Origin: Mycolicibacterium diernhoferi
GTDB taxonomy: Bacteria; Actinomycetota; Actinomycetes; Mycobacteriales; Mycobacteriaceae
NCBI RefSeq assembly: GCF_019456655.1
Contig: NZ_CP080332.1
Coordinates: 5,890,001 to 5,954,000, forward strand
DNA length: 64,000 bases
Reading direction: 5' to 3'
Part shown: one piece after another, positions 27,035 through 36,203 of the stretch
How positions within the stretch are numbered: the stretch's first letter is position 1
Layout of the letters: every line of letters begins with the position of its first letter
The notes under the pieces: model-generated
What the model was told of the DNA's origin: nothing
Databases searched by the model: none
The model's input: the letters and a program-made list of their open reading frames with translations, nothing else
Made by a program: the position numbers and the translations under genes

Positions 27035-28258
27035 TCAGGCGATCGCGCCGGAGCCCTTCAGCTCCTCGATGCGGTCCCAGTCCAGGCCGAGTTCCATCAG
27101 GAGGAGCTCGGTGTGCTCGGAGGCCTGCGGCGCCCGGGTGGTCTGTAGCGGTTCGTGATTGAACTGCACCGGCCCGCGCACCACCTTGAACGGTTTGCCG
27201 TCGGATCCTTCGACCTCGGTGACCATGTCGTTGGCCAGCGCCTGTTCGTCGGTGCCCAGGTCGATCAGGCTCTGGAACGGGGCCCACTGCCCCTTCATGG
27301 TCTTGAGGTGCCGGCGCCAGTAGTCGAACGGCTTGCTGCGGATCGCGTCGGCGATCAATTCGACTGCGGCCGGGGCATTCTCGATCAGCGGCAGGACGTC
27401 GCTGAAGCGCGGGTCGTCGGCCAGCTCGGGTAGCCCGAGATGCTCGAAGGCGTCCCGGATGTAGCCGGTGGGGCTGACGATGCACAGGTTGATGGTGCCG
27501 CCGTCAGAGGTCAGGTAGTTGCCGAGGAACGGGTTGACCGACGGGCTCGCCGACTCCGGCATCAGCGAGCGCATCGTCTCGCCGGACTCCATGCCCTGGG
27601 TGACGCTGGCCCCGGCCGCCCACCACGCGGTGCTCAGCAGGGAGACGTCGAGTTCGACGGCCTCGCCGGTGCGCTCCCGGTGGAACAGCGCCGCCGAGAT
27701 ACCGCCGGCGATGTTCATCCCGCCGATGGAGTCACCGAACGCCGGAATCCCTTGGGACAGGGCGCCGCCGATCTCCTCCGGGGTGAGCGCGTGGCCGACA
27801 CCGCTGCGGGTCCAGAAGGCGGTGCCGTCGAAGCCGCCGGTGTCGCGCTCGGGTCCCTTGTCCCCGTAGGCGCTGCCGCGGGCGTAGATGATGTTCGGGT
27901 TGACCGCCCGGATGTGTTCGAGGTCGAACTTGTTCTTCTGCCGCTGCGCCGGCATGTAGTTGGTCAGGAACACGTCGGCGGTCTTGGCGATCTCGTAGAG
28001 CACCTCCTGCCCTCCGGGTGTGGAGACGTCGATTCCGACGCTGCGCTTACCGCGGTTGGGGTGCTCGATCAGCGGGTGCCGGTCCGGGTCCATCTGGAAG
28101 CCACCCATGTTGATGAAGCCGCGCTGGGTGTCACCGCGCACCGGGTGCTCGACCTTGATGACGTCGGCGCCCCAGTCCGCGAGGATCGCCCCGGCGGCCG
28201 GGACGAAGGTGAACTGTGCGACCTCCAGGACGCGCACGCCCTGCATGACCTTGCTCAT
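27035..28258 (-). CDS. CaiB/BaiF-type (class III) CoA transferase
   Basis: The 407-residue enzyme moves CoA between acyl groups, or acts as a racemase of the Amacr type. It opens with MQGVRVLEVAQFTFVPAAGA and has GADVIKVEHP and NRGKRSVGIDV, all typical. The catalytic Asp is likely the one in GFDGTAFW. The start at 28258 matches the family; upstream codons run into the divergent promoter region. Neighbouring acyl-CoA dehydrogenases suggest a fatty acid or terpenoid breakdown role. Confidence 0.9.
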   Translation of the reverse strand: MSKVMQGVRVLEVAQFTFVPAAGAILADWGADVIKVEHPVRGDTQRGFINMGGFQMDPDRHPLIEHPNRGKRSVGIDVSTPGGQEVLYEIAKTADVFLTNYMPAQRQKNKFDLEHIRAVNPNIIYARGSAYGDKGPERDTGGFDGTAFWTRSGVGHALTPEEIGGALSQGIPAFGDSIGGMNIAGGISAALFHRERTGEAVELDVSLLSTAWWAAGASVTQGMESGETMRSLMPESASPSVNPFLGNYLTSDGGTINLCIVSPTGYIRDAFEHLGLPELADDPRFSDVLPLIENAPAAVELIADAIRSKPFDYWRRHLKTMKGQWAPFQSLIDLGTDEQALANDMVTEVEGSDGKPFKVVRGPVQFNHEPLQTTRAPQASEHTELLLMELGLDWDRIEELKGSGAIA

Positions 28259-28269
28259 ACCGGCGACCG

Positions 28270-28288
28270 TACCGTAACTACGACGGTA
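28270..28288. promoter_or_regulatory. Inverted repeat in divergent promoter region
   Basis: TACCGT and ACGGTA are perfect 6-bp arms separated by 7 bp, 12 bp upstream of the CoA transferase start and 45 bp upstream of the FMN reductase start. The layout fits a dimeric repressor site. No regulator gene lies next to it. Confidence 0.35.
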
Positions 28289-28332
28289 AAACGGGTGGAT
28301 GAGTGCGGTGGGTTCTCGGTGTTGCAACGGTC

Positions 28333-28889
28333 ATGACAATCGGAATCATCACCGGATCGATTCGGGACGGACGCGCGGGCGCCGACGTCGGACGCTGGGT
28401 GGCCGAGCACGCCGCGCGGCACACCGACACCCGGTTCGAGATCCTCGACCTCAAGACCTTCGACGTACCGCTGCTGACCGCTGCCGTGCCACCTGCGATG
28501 GCGGACCGGCAGTACGACTCCGACAGGTGCGCCGCTGGGGCCAAGCCGTCGACGCGTGTGACGGTTTCATCTTCGTCACCCCCGAGTACAACCACGGAGT
28601 ACCCGGTGCCTTCAAGAACGCCGTCGACAGCCTGGGACCGGAGTGGTTCGGCAAGACCGTCGGATTCGTGTCCTACGGCGCCGACGGCGGCGTGCGCGCG
28701 GTGGAGCAGTGGCGCCAGATCGTGGCGAACATGCAGATGTTCGATGTGCGTGCGCAGGTGGCGCTGTCGCTGTTCAGCGAGTTCGGCCCCGGCGGATTCA
28801 CTCCGGCCGGCCGCCGGCCGGGTGAGCTCTCGGTGCTGCTCGATCAGCTGATCACCCTGACCGAACTCCACGGTAGATCCCGCGTCTGA
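28333..28889 (+). pseudogene. NADPH-dependent FMN reductase, frameshifted
   Basis: The first 65 codons from the ATG at 28333 encode the start of a flavodoxin-fold reductase (TIGIITGSIRDGRAGADVG, where GSIR binds FMN phosphate). After MADRQYDSD near 28526 the family sequence continues in the next frame (VRRWGQAVDACDGF, then FVTPEYNHGVPGAFKNA). One missing base just before GTGCGCCGC, at about 28527-28531, explains this. Both halves are well conserved, so the break is recent or a sequencing error. The 3' end overlaps the convergent flavoprotein gene by 38 bp. An intact enzyme would reduce FMN or quinones. Confidence 0.85.
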
Positions 28890-29949
28890 CGATCCAGGGC
28901 TGCAGCACCTTCCGCACCGACCAGGCCGGTAACCGGAACACCTGACCCGACGGCGCGAACACCTCCAGGCCGTCGGGCTGCGCTCCCAGCACCGAACCCC
29001 ACCGGGCCTTGGGTGGTGTGTAGTCACGCAGCGGTTTGCCCGCCGCATGGGCGCGGATATTGCGGGCGAGCAGACCGTCGGCGCGGCTGCGGGCCGAGGC
29101 GCGGAGCGGATCGGTGGCCGCGACGTCACCGATCGCGAACACCTCCGGATGCCCGGGAACCTGCAGTTGCGCTGTGACACGGACGAATCCGCCGTCATCG
29201 AGCAGCTCGGCGGGCAACCATCCGGTGTTGGGGCGCACCCGCCCGACGGCCCAGATCACCGCGTCGGCGTGTACTGCGGGCTGGCCCGTCGACCAGTGCA
29301 CCGGATCGCCGGTGATCTCGTCGTGCGTCTCCGGCAGCACCGCCCGGTGCCCGGGGTGCAACCCCACCCCGTGCGCCCGCAGCCGACCCTCGATGCGGCG
29401 CCAGACCCGCCGATGGTGTTGCGGCAGAGCGTGGTCCCCGGGGTAGTACAGCCCGACGGCGGCGCCGGGCAGGGCCGCGGCGAGGTTGCCCGCGGCACTC
29501 ACCGCTGCCGCCCCTCCCCCGATCACCGCGATGGTTTCCGCGGCTGCCAGCCGGCGGTGCACCGCGTGCAGGTCCGCGTCGATGTCGGCTGCGGTCTGCC
29601 AGTGCGGACGGCGCCAGAACCCGTTGCTCACCCCGGTGGAGATCACCAGGATGTCGTAGGGCTCGTGGCGCACACTGTCGGCGGCCTCGACGCGGACCGT
29701 CCGGTCGGCCAGGTCCAGCCCGGCCAGGGTGCCGTGCACCGTGCGCACCCGGTCCAGCCCGCGGAACCGCTCGAACCCGGTCCAGTAGTCGCGGGCCCAC
29801 TCCTGCGGGCGGGCGATCCGCACGCCGAGTTCCTGGCCACTGAGCAGACCGGGCTTGGCCGATATGCCGGTCACCTCGAAGTGCCGGGCCAACTTGATGG
29901 CGGTCAGCACCCCGGTATCGCCGAGACCGGCGATCAGCACACGCTGCAT
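28852..29949 (-). CDS. FAD-dependent pyridine nucleotide-disulfide oxidoreductase (NDH-2/AIF-like)
   Basis: The 365-residue protein begins with VLIAGLGDTGVLTAIKL, a slightly altered FAD-binding GxGxxG (Asp at the fifth place). The second dinucleotide fold is IAVIGGGAAAVSAAGNLA, and VFAIGDVAATD is the C-terminal FAD motif. It resembles NDH-2, AIF and FSP1-like quinone reductases. No membrane anchor is evident beyond an amphipathic C-terminus rich in Arg. The electron acceptor is unknown. It overlaps the frameshifted FMN reductase gene tail to tail. Confidence 0.83.
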   Translation of the reverse strand: MQRVLIAGLGDTGVLTAIKLARHFEVTGISAKPGLLSGQELGVRIARPQEWARDYWTGFERFRGLDRVRTVHGTLAGLDLADRTVRVEAADSVRHEPYDILVISTGVSNGFWRRPHWQTAADIDADLHAVHRRLAAAETIAVIGGGAAAVSAAGNLAAALPGAAVGLYYPGDHALPQHHRRVWRRIEGRLRAHGVGLHPGHRAVLPETHDEITGDPVHWSTGQPAVHADAVIWAVGRVRPNTGWLPAELLDDGGFVRVTAQLQVPGHPEVFAIGDVAATDPLRASARSRADGLLARNIRAHAAGKPLRDYTPPKARWGSVLGAQPDGLEVFAPSGQVFRLPAWSVRKVLQPWIVRRGIYRGVRSG

Positions 29950-30047
29950 GGCTCCACTCTGCCAGCCCCGGTAACTCTCGCGGTTGCCTTTTCAGTAGCC
30001 CGGCTCAGCCGGGCGGTGGTCCAGCAGGCCCCACTGGTCGGCCGGCG

Positions 30048-33000
30048 CTAACCGATCGCGGCGATCGCCTTGTAGATGCGCTGCTCGCTGACCGGGCGCG
30101 GGGTGCCCAGCTGCTGGGCCCACAGGCTGACCCGCAGTTCCTCGATCTGCCAGCCGATGTCGGCCACGTCGGCCCCGGCGGCGCGGGCCGGCGTCAGGCC
30201 GCGCACCAGATCCTCGTAGGCGTCCTCGACCGCGTGCACCCGATCCATCCGCTCCCGGTCCGCGCCGAGCCCGTGCGGCAGTCGTTCCAGCCGCCGCCCG
30301 ATGGCCATCAGATAGCGGGTCAGATCGGCCAGCCGGCTCACCCCGGTGACGGTGACGAATCCCTTGGGCAGCAGCCGATCCAGCTGCGACCTGATGTCGG
30401 CGATCGCGTCGGCCTGGGCGGCGGGCGGTCGGTCCGGGATGGCCACCTGCGCCTCGTGCGCAGCGGCCAGCACCTTGGCCACCCGGCCGGCGATATCGCG
30501 GGTCGTGGCCGGCAGCGACTTGCCCAGCTGCACCGCCAGTGCATCGAATTCTTTTTTCGTCCACACGGTTTCGCGGATCAGCGCATCCACGGCGGCGTCG
30601 GCGCAGTCCTCCAGCAGCGCGGTCAGGCTGCCGTCCGGGTTGGCGTTCAGCGTCAGCCTGACCCGCATGTCCAGGCCCCGCTCCACCGCCTTCACCGGCG
30701 AGGGCACCGACAGTCGCAGCAGCCGGCGCAGCCCGGGCTTCATGGTCGCCGTCTGTTCTGCCTTGCTGGCGAAGACCGCCACGTCCACCCCGGCGCCGGC
30801 GTCCACGAACGCCGGGAAGCCGCGCACCAGGTGCCCACCGCTGAGTTGCTCTACGGTGCGCGGCAGTTCGGCGAGATCGTCGGGCCAGGTTCGCAGGCCG
30901 GTGCGTTCCCACTCCCCGGCCACCGCCTTGGCGACGGCGTTGCGCACCGGAGCGGCCAGCCGATCCTGCAGCCCGGCAAGGTCTTTGCCGCGGGCCACCT
31001 CGGTACCGTCGGCGGTCTCGACCGCGAACGTCACCCGCAGATGCTCGGGCACCTTGCTCAGGTCGAACGCCTCGATCGGCACCACCACCCCGCTGCGTCG
31101 GCGGAGTTCTCGCGCCATCTCCGACAGCAGGGACCCGGCGCCCGGATTCAGGTCGTCGAGAATGGCCCGCGCGGTGTCCGGTGCGGGTACGAAGTTGCGG
31201 CGCAGGTCCTTGGGCAGCGACTTGATCAGCGCGGTCACCAGCTCCTCCCGCAATGCCGGTACCTGCCAGGCGAATCCGTCACCGCCGATGCGGGTCAGCA
31301 CCTCGACCGGGACGTGCACCGTGACACCGTCATCGGCTGCGCCCGGCTCGAACCGGTAGGTCATCGGCAGCGCGAGGTCCTCGGTGCGCCAGGCGTCGGG
31401 ATGCTCGTCGACGTCGTCGGAGCGCAACAACTCGGCGCGGGTGAATGTCAGCAGGTCCGGTGTCTTGTGCCGCTGCTTCTTCCACCAGGAATCGAAGTGC
31501 CGGCCCGAGACCACCTGCGCCGGGATCCGCGCGTCATACAGCGCGAAGAGTTCGTCGTCACCGATCACCAGGTCCCGCCGACGGGCCCGCTCCTCCATCT
31601 CCTCCAACTCCGCGCGCAGCCGGGCGTTGTCCCGGAAGAAGTGGTGCCGGGTCTGCCAGTCACCCTCGACCAGGGCGTGCCGGATGAACAGGTCCCGGGC
31701 CACCTCCGGGTCGATCTGCCCATAGCCGACGGCCCGGCGCGGCACCAGCGGCAGGCCGTAGAGGGTGACCCGCTCGAACGCCATCACCGCGCCGCGCTGC
31801 GCGTTCCAGTGCGGTTCGCTGTAGGTGCGGGCCACCAGATGCCCGGCCACCCGCTCGATGGACTCCGGGTCGATGCGCGCCGCGGTGCGGCCGAACAGTC
31901 GGCTGGTCTCCACCAGGTCGGCCACCACGATCCAGCGCGGCGGCCGCTTGGTCAGCACCGAACCCGGGGCGAGCACGAACTTGGTGTTGCGCGCGCCGGT
32001 GTACTCCCGGGAGTCGCGCCCCTTCATGTCCTCACGTAACCCGATGTGCGACAACAGGCCCGCGGCCAGTGCGGCGTGCACCCGGGCCGGGTCGGCGGAT
32101 TCGTCGCCCTCCCGGATGCCCAGATCACCGGCGATGCTGCGCAGCTGCCCGACCAGGTCCTGCCACTCCCGGATCCGCAGGTAGTGCAGGAACTCCTCGC
32201 GGCACATCCGCCGGAAGGCGCTGCCGGAGCGTTCTTTTCGCTGTTCGCGCAGGTAGGTCCACAGGTTCAGGTAGGACACGAAGTCGGAGTTCTCGTCGGC
32301 GAAGCGGGCGTGCTTCTGCCGGGCGGCGTCCTCCTTGTCGACGGGGCGCTCCCGCGGGTCCGGGATGGACAGCGCGGCGGCCAGCACCAGCACCTCGCGC
32401 ACGCAGTTCTCGTCCTCGGCGGCCAGGATCATCCGCCCGATCCGTGGGTCCAGGGGCAGCCGGGCCAGCCGCCGCCCGACGTCGGTGAGCGCGCCGGCGA
32501 AGTCGAAGGCACCGAGTTCCTGCAGCAGCTGCACACCGTCGCGGATGCTGCGCGCGTCCGGCGGATCCAGGAACCCGAACTCGCTGATATCACCGAGTTT
32601 CAGCGCCGCCATCTGCAGGATCACCGCGGCCAGGTTGGTGCGCAGGATCTCCGGATCGGTGTAGCGGGGCCGGGATTCGAAGTCCTCCTCGGAGTACAGC
32701 CGGATGCAGACACCCGGCGCGGTGCGCCCGGACCGTCCGGCGCGCTGGGCGGCCGAGGCCTGTGAGATCGGCTCGATGGGCAGCCGCTGCACCTTGGTGC
32801 GCCGGCTGTACCGGGAGATCCGCGCGGTACCCGGATCCACCACGTACCGGATACCGGGAACGGTGAGCGAGGTCTCGGCGACGTTGGTGGCCAACACGAT
32901 TCGCCGTCGATGCCGACTGGGCGTGAACACCTTCTGCTGCTCGGCGGTGGCCAGCCGCGCGTACAGCGGCAGCACCTCGGTGCCCTGGTCGACGAGCCCG

Positions 33001-33956
33001 CGCAGCGCGTCGGCGGTGTCGCGGATCTCGCGCTCCCCGGACAGGAACACCAGCACGTCGCCGGGCGGTTCGGCTTCCAGTTCGGCGATGGCATCGACGA
33101 TCGCCTCGGTCGGATCGCGCAGTTCGGTGCGCACGATCTCGTGGTCCGGATCGTCGGGGTCCTCCGAGTCCTCCGCTGCGACAGGCACTTCCAGCGGCCG
33201 GTACCGGATCTCCACCGGGTAGGTACGCCCGGACACCTCCACGATCGGTGCAGCCACCCCGTCGACGCCGAAGTGTGCGGCGAACCGCTCCGGTTCGATG
33301 GTGGCCGAGGTGACGATCACCTTCAGATCGGGCCGGCGCGGCAGCAGCTCGCGCAGATAGCCGAGCAGGAAATCGATGTTGAGGCTGCGTTCGTGCGCCT
33401 CGTCGAGGATCAGGGTGTCATAGCGCAGCAGCCGGCGGTCCCGCTGTATCTCGGCGAGCAGGATGCCGTCGGTCATCAGCTTGATCAGGGTGGAGTCGCT
33501 GGCCTGATCGGTGAACCGGACGGTGTAGCCGACCGTCGACCCCAGCGGGGTGCCCAGTTCGTCGGCGATGCGCTGGGCCACCGTGCGGGCCGCCAACCGG
33601 CGGGGCTGGGTGTGCCCGATGGTGCCGCGGATACCGCGGCCCAGTTCCAGGCAGATCTTGGGCAGCTGGGTGGTCTTACCGGAGCCGGTGGCCCCGGCGA
33701 CCACCACCACCTGGTGGTTGGTGATCGCGTCGGCGAGTTCGGCCCGGCTGTCGGTGACCGGCAGGTCCGGGTAGCTGATCTGCGGGACCGCCGCCTGCCG
33801 GGTGAGCACCAACGCCTCGGCGGCGGTGATCTGCTCGGCGATCCGGTCCAGTTGGCCGGGCCCGGCCTGCTTGAGGCGGCGGCCCAGCCGGGACGCGTCG
33901 CGGTAGGTCAGACCGTCCAACCGGTTACGCAGCGCACGGATGGAGGGATCGGACAC
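30048..33956 (-). CDS. hrpA: ATP-dependent RNA helicase HrpA (DEAH box)
   Basis: A complete 1302-residue protein with the HrpA architecture. The Walker A motif is GATGSGKT (88-95), the DEAH box is LILDEAHERS (DEAH at 185-188), and QRAGRSGRTAPGVC is helicase motif VI. Behind the helicase core come the helicase-associated and OB-fold domains and the long DUF3418 region seen only in HrpA. It unwinds or remodels mRNA in an NTP-dependent way. It stands alone, divergent from an unknown gene at 34033. The length is normal for actinobacteria. Confidence 0.95.
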   Translation of the reverse strand: MSDPSIRALRNRLDGLTYRDASRLGRRLKQAGPGQLDRIAEQITAAEALVLTRQAAVPQISYPDLPVTDSRAELADAITNHQVVVVAGATGSGKTTQLPKICLELGRGIRGTIGHTQPRRLAARTVAQRIADELGTPLGSTVGYTVRFTDQASDSTLIKLMTDGILLAEIQRDRRLLRYDTLILDEAHERSLNIDFLLGYLRELLPRRPDLKVIVTSATIEPERFAAHFGVDGVAAPIVEVSGRTYPVEIRYRPLEVPVAAEDSEDPDDPDHEIVRTELRDPTEAIVDAIAELEAEPPGDVLVFLSGEREIRDTADALRGLVDQGTEVLPLYARLATAEQQKVFTPSRHRRRIVLATNVAETSLTVPGIRYVVDPGTARISRYSRRTKVQRLPIEPISQASAAQRAGRSGRTAPGVCIRLYSEEDFESRPRYTDPEILRTNLAAVILQMAALKLGDISEFGFLDPPDARSIRDGVQLLQELGAFDFAGALTDVGRRLARLPLDPRIGRMILAAEDENCVREVLVLAAALSIPDPRERPVDKEDAARQKHARFADENSDFVSYLNLWTYLREQRKERSGSAFRRMCREEFLHYLRIREWQDLVGQLRSIAGDLGIREGDESADPARVHAALAAGLLSHIGLREDMKGRDSREYTGARNTKFVLAPGSVLTKRPPRWIVVADLVETSRLFGRTAARIDPESIERVAGHLVARTYSEPHWNAQRGAVMAFERVTLYGLPLVPRRAVGYGQIDPEVARDLFIRHALVEGDWQTRHHFFRDNARLRAELEEMEERARRRDLVIGDDELFALYDARIPAQVVSGRHFDSWWKKQRHKTPDLLTFTRAELLRSDDVDEHPDAWRTEDLALPMTYRFEPGAADDGVTVHVPVEVLTRIGGDGFAWQVPALREELVTALIKSLPKDLRRNFVPAPDTARAILDDLNPGAGSLLSEMARELRRRSGVVVPIEAFDLSKVPEHLRVTFAVETADGTEVARGKDLAGLQDRLAAPVRNAVAKAVAGEWERTGLRTWPDDLAELPRTVEQLSGGHLVRGFPAFVDAGAGVDVAVFASKAEQTATMKPGLRRLLRLSVPSPVKAVERGLDMRVRLTLNANPDGSLTALLEDCADAAVDALIRETVWTKKEFDALAVQLGKSLPATTRDIAGRVAKVLAAAHEAQVAIPDRPPAAQADAIADIRSQLDRLLPKGFVTVTGVSRLADLTRYLMAIGRRLERLPHGLGADRERMDRVHAVEDAYEDLVRGLTPARAAGADVADIGWQIEELRVSLWAQQLGTPRPVSEQRIYKAIAAIG

Positions 33957-34032
33957 TCACACGAGGATAGGCGGTTGACCATCCGCCCCGCGCAGGTGCA
34001 CGCTCGAGGTCTCGACGCCCATGGAGGTATCC

Positions 34033-34491
34033 ATGTCTGATCTGTTGGAGACCGATTACTTCGGCGCGATGCTGCGTGACTGCCTTCCGGCGGGCACACT
34101 CCTGCCGCGGACGGATTTCCCGAGGCTGCTCACCGACGATGTCCGATTGCACGTGCTGGCCGGCCGGGTCGCCGCCGCGGAATGGGCCCGGGCCGAGACG
34201 CATGCCGCGGTGGCCGTCACCGTCACCCATGTCGTCGCGACCGAGCACGGGCTGCTGGTGGCGGCCACGGTGAGCACCCCGACCGGGCGGCGTCATTACC
34301 TGGCCACCCCGCACAGTCTGTTCGACGAGATCGCCGACCGGATGCACGACGCGGCGCTGCCGGCCGGGTGCGTGGCAGCGGACTGCCGGCTCGACCACGA
34401 CCTCACCTCGATGTGGCAGTTCGAGGCGGCGCTGCGCAGGATGCTCGCGGACTATCCGGTGCTCGAGTTGGAGTTGTCCGGCGCCCAGTAG
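34033..34491 (+). CDS. Conserved hypothetical protein
   Basis: The ATG at 34033 is preceded by GGAGG at the right spacing, so it is preferred over an ATG at 34021. The 152-residue product has no signal peptide or membrane helix. It is acidic, with a central beta-rich stretch (HAAVAVTVTHVVATEHGLLV) and a Trp/Phe-containing C-terminal helix. I do not recognise a family. Its last 40 bp overlap the convergent MTHFR gene. Confidence 0.6.
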   Translation: MSDLLETDYFGAMLRDCLPAGTLLPRTDFPRLLTDDVRLHVLAGRVAAAEWARAETHAAVAVTVTHVVATEHGLLVAATVSTPTGRRHYLATPHSLFDEIADRMHDAALPAGCVAADCRLDHDLTSMWQFEAALRRMLADYPVLELELSGAQ

Positions 34492-35363
34492 TCGAGCATC
34501 TCGGCGAACGTGTCGAACGCCGGTTTGGACGGGCCGTAGGCGGCCTCGAAGTGCACGCTGAGCGGGAAGCCCAGCGAGCCCACCCCGTCGATGACCCGCT
34601 TGTACAGGTCGAGCATCTCCTTGCGCTTCTCATTAGGTTCCAGGGTCGCCAGCCGGCCGACGAACTCCTGCTCGGCGGCGACGGCCGCATTGCCCGGATC
34701 CTGGATCAGCCAGTTGATCAGTCCGATCTTGGACTCCAGCTTCGGCACGAACCCGAAGGACAGCAGGATCTCCGGGCGGTGCTCGGTGGTCCGGGCGAAC
34801 TCGGTGAGGAACCCGACGATGGCATCCGAGTACAGCAGCTGGGTCATCCCATAAGTGGCGCCCTGGTCCAGCTTGAACCGGAACCGGCCCTGCTCACCCT
34901 CGCGGGTCGGGATCAGGATGACGCCGCGGTTCGGTACCAGCGTCGCGAAGGTCGACAGCGCGTCGGTGGGGGCGACGCCACCGCCCTCGCCGTCCTTGAG
35001 CGTGCGGGGCACCCCGACGAAGGCGATGCCGTCGAAGTCGGCCGCGTTGAGTTCGGTCAGCCGGCTGCGCAATGCGGACTCGTCCAGGAACGAGGTGACC
35101 TGGGTGCACAGGCCGCGGGAGTCGGGCAGCTCGGGCCGGATCAGCGACCAGTACTCCAGCACGTCCATCTTGGGCTTCATCTCGACGGGACGGTCATCGT
35201 CCTCGTCGATCATCCCGGGGATCATGATGTGGCCGATGGCGACACCCGTCTCCTGCGACAACGCGCGGACCTTGACCGCCTCCTCGACGGCATACCGGGC
35301 ACCCCGTTCCACGTTCGGTGGGACGAGTTCCAGCGCGACGGTGTTCAGCGGCACGAACGACAC
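34452..35363 (-). CDS. Mycobacterial-type methylenetetrahydrofolate reductase (Rv2172c-like)
   Basis: The 303-residue protein starts at a GTG at 35363 with AGGG upstream. It has LNTVALELVPPNVERG at the N-terminus, then IPGMIDEDDDRPVEMKPK and GIAFVGVPRTLKDGEG, a pattern I associate with the short, non-canonical MTHFR group typified by Rv2172c. That group reduces methylene-THF to methyl-THF for methionine synthesis and differs from MetF by lacking some FAD contacts. The call rests on recognition, not on a search. Confidence 0.75.
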   Translation of the reverse strand: MSFVPLNTVALELVPPNVERGARYAVEEAVKVRALSQETGVAIGHIMIPGMIDEDDDRPVEMKPKMDVLEYWSLIRPELPDSRGLCTQVTSFLDESALRSRLTELNAADFDGIAFVGVPRTLKDGEGGGVAPTDALSTFATLVPNRGVILIPTREGEQGRFRFKLDQGATYGMTQLLYSDAIVGFLTEFARTTEHRPEILLSFGFVPKLESKIGLINWLIQDPGNAAVAAEQEFVGRLATLEPNEKRKEMLDLYKRVIDGVGSLGFPLSVHFEAAYGPSKPAFDTFAEMLDYWAPDNSNSSTG

Positions 35364-35411
35364 CCTAACGACCCCGTGCTGACCCGGGGCACCCCGTGGT
35401 AAACCTCCGGC

Positions 35412-36203
35412 ATGGCCGAACGCGTCACCTTCCCCAGCGCCACCGGTCCCAGCCTGGCCGGGATCATCGATCCACCGGAGGGTCCGGCGCGGGGCTGGGG
35501 GGTGTTCTCGCACGGCTTCACCCTGGGCAAGGACTCCCCCGCCGCGGCCCGCATCTGCAAGCAGCTGGCCGCGGACGGGATCGGCATGCTGCGGTTCGAC
35601 GCGCTCGGCCTGGGCGGGTCAGAGGGCGACTGGGGCGACGGATCGTTCACCTGCAAGGTGAACGACGTGATCCGCGCCTGCCGGTTCATGGCCGACCGGG
35701 GCACCCCGGCTGACCTGCTGGTCGGACACTCCTGGGGCGGATCCGCGGCGATCGCCGCGGCCCGGGACTGTCCCGGGGTGCGGGCGGTGGTCACCGTGGG
35801 CGCGCCGTTCGACCCGACCCATGTCGAGCATCAGTACGACGCCTGTCTGGAACAGGTCTTCGCCGAGGGCAGCGGCCAGTGGATGGTCGGCGGCAGGACG
35901 CTGACGCTCAAACGGGCGTTCGTCAAGGATGTGCGCCGGGCCCGGCTGGAGGACAAGATCGCCGGCCTCAAGCTCCCGCTGCTGATCCTGCACTCGCCGA
36001 CCGACAACACCGTCGGCATCGGGAATGCGAGTGACATATTCAACACCGCCCGCCATCCCCGCAGCTTCGTCTCGCTGGAGGGATCCGAGCATCTGCTCAC
36101 CGGTCCGGGACAGGCCCGGCGGGCCGGCCGCATCATCGGCGCCTGGGCGGACACTTATCTGGGCACCGAACCGCTGGTGCAGGGTCACACCTGGCCGCGC
36201 TGA
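35412..36203 (+). CDS. Alpha/beta hydrolase (OsmC-fusion-type hydrolase, without OsmC)
   Basis: The 263-residue protein has the elbow LVGHSWGGSAA with Ser as nucleophile, GVFSHGFTLGKDS as the oxyanion region, and His in GSEHLLTGPG as base. GMLRFDALGLGGSEGDW resembles the hydrolase half of bifunctional hydrolase-OsmC proteins, but here the OsmC part is absent. Probably an esterase or thioesterase; substrate unknown. The end overlaps the convergent GAF regulator gene by 19 bp. Confidence 0.82.
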   Translation: MAERVTFPSATGPSLAGIIDPPEGPARGWGVFSHGFTLGKDSPAAARICKQLAADGIGMLRFDALGLGGSEGDWGDGSFTCKVNDVIRACRFMADRGTPADLLVGHSWGGSAAIAAARDCPGVRAVVTVGAPFDPTHVEHQYDACLEQVFAEGSGQWMVGGRTLTLKRAFVKDVRRARLEDKIAGLKLPLLILHSPTDNTVGIGNASDIFNTARHPRSFVSLEGSEHLLTGPGQARRAGRIIGAWADTYLGTEPLVQGHTWPR

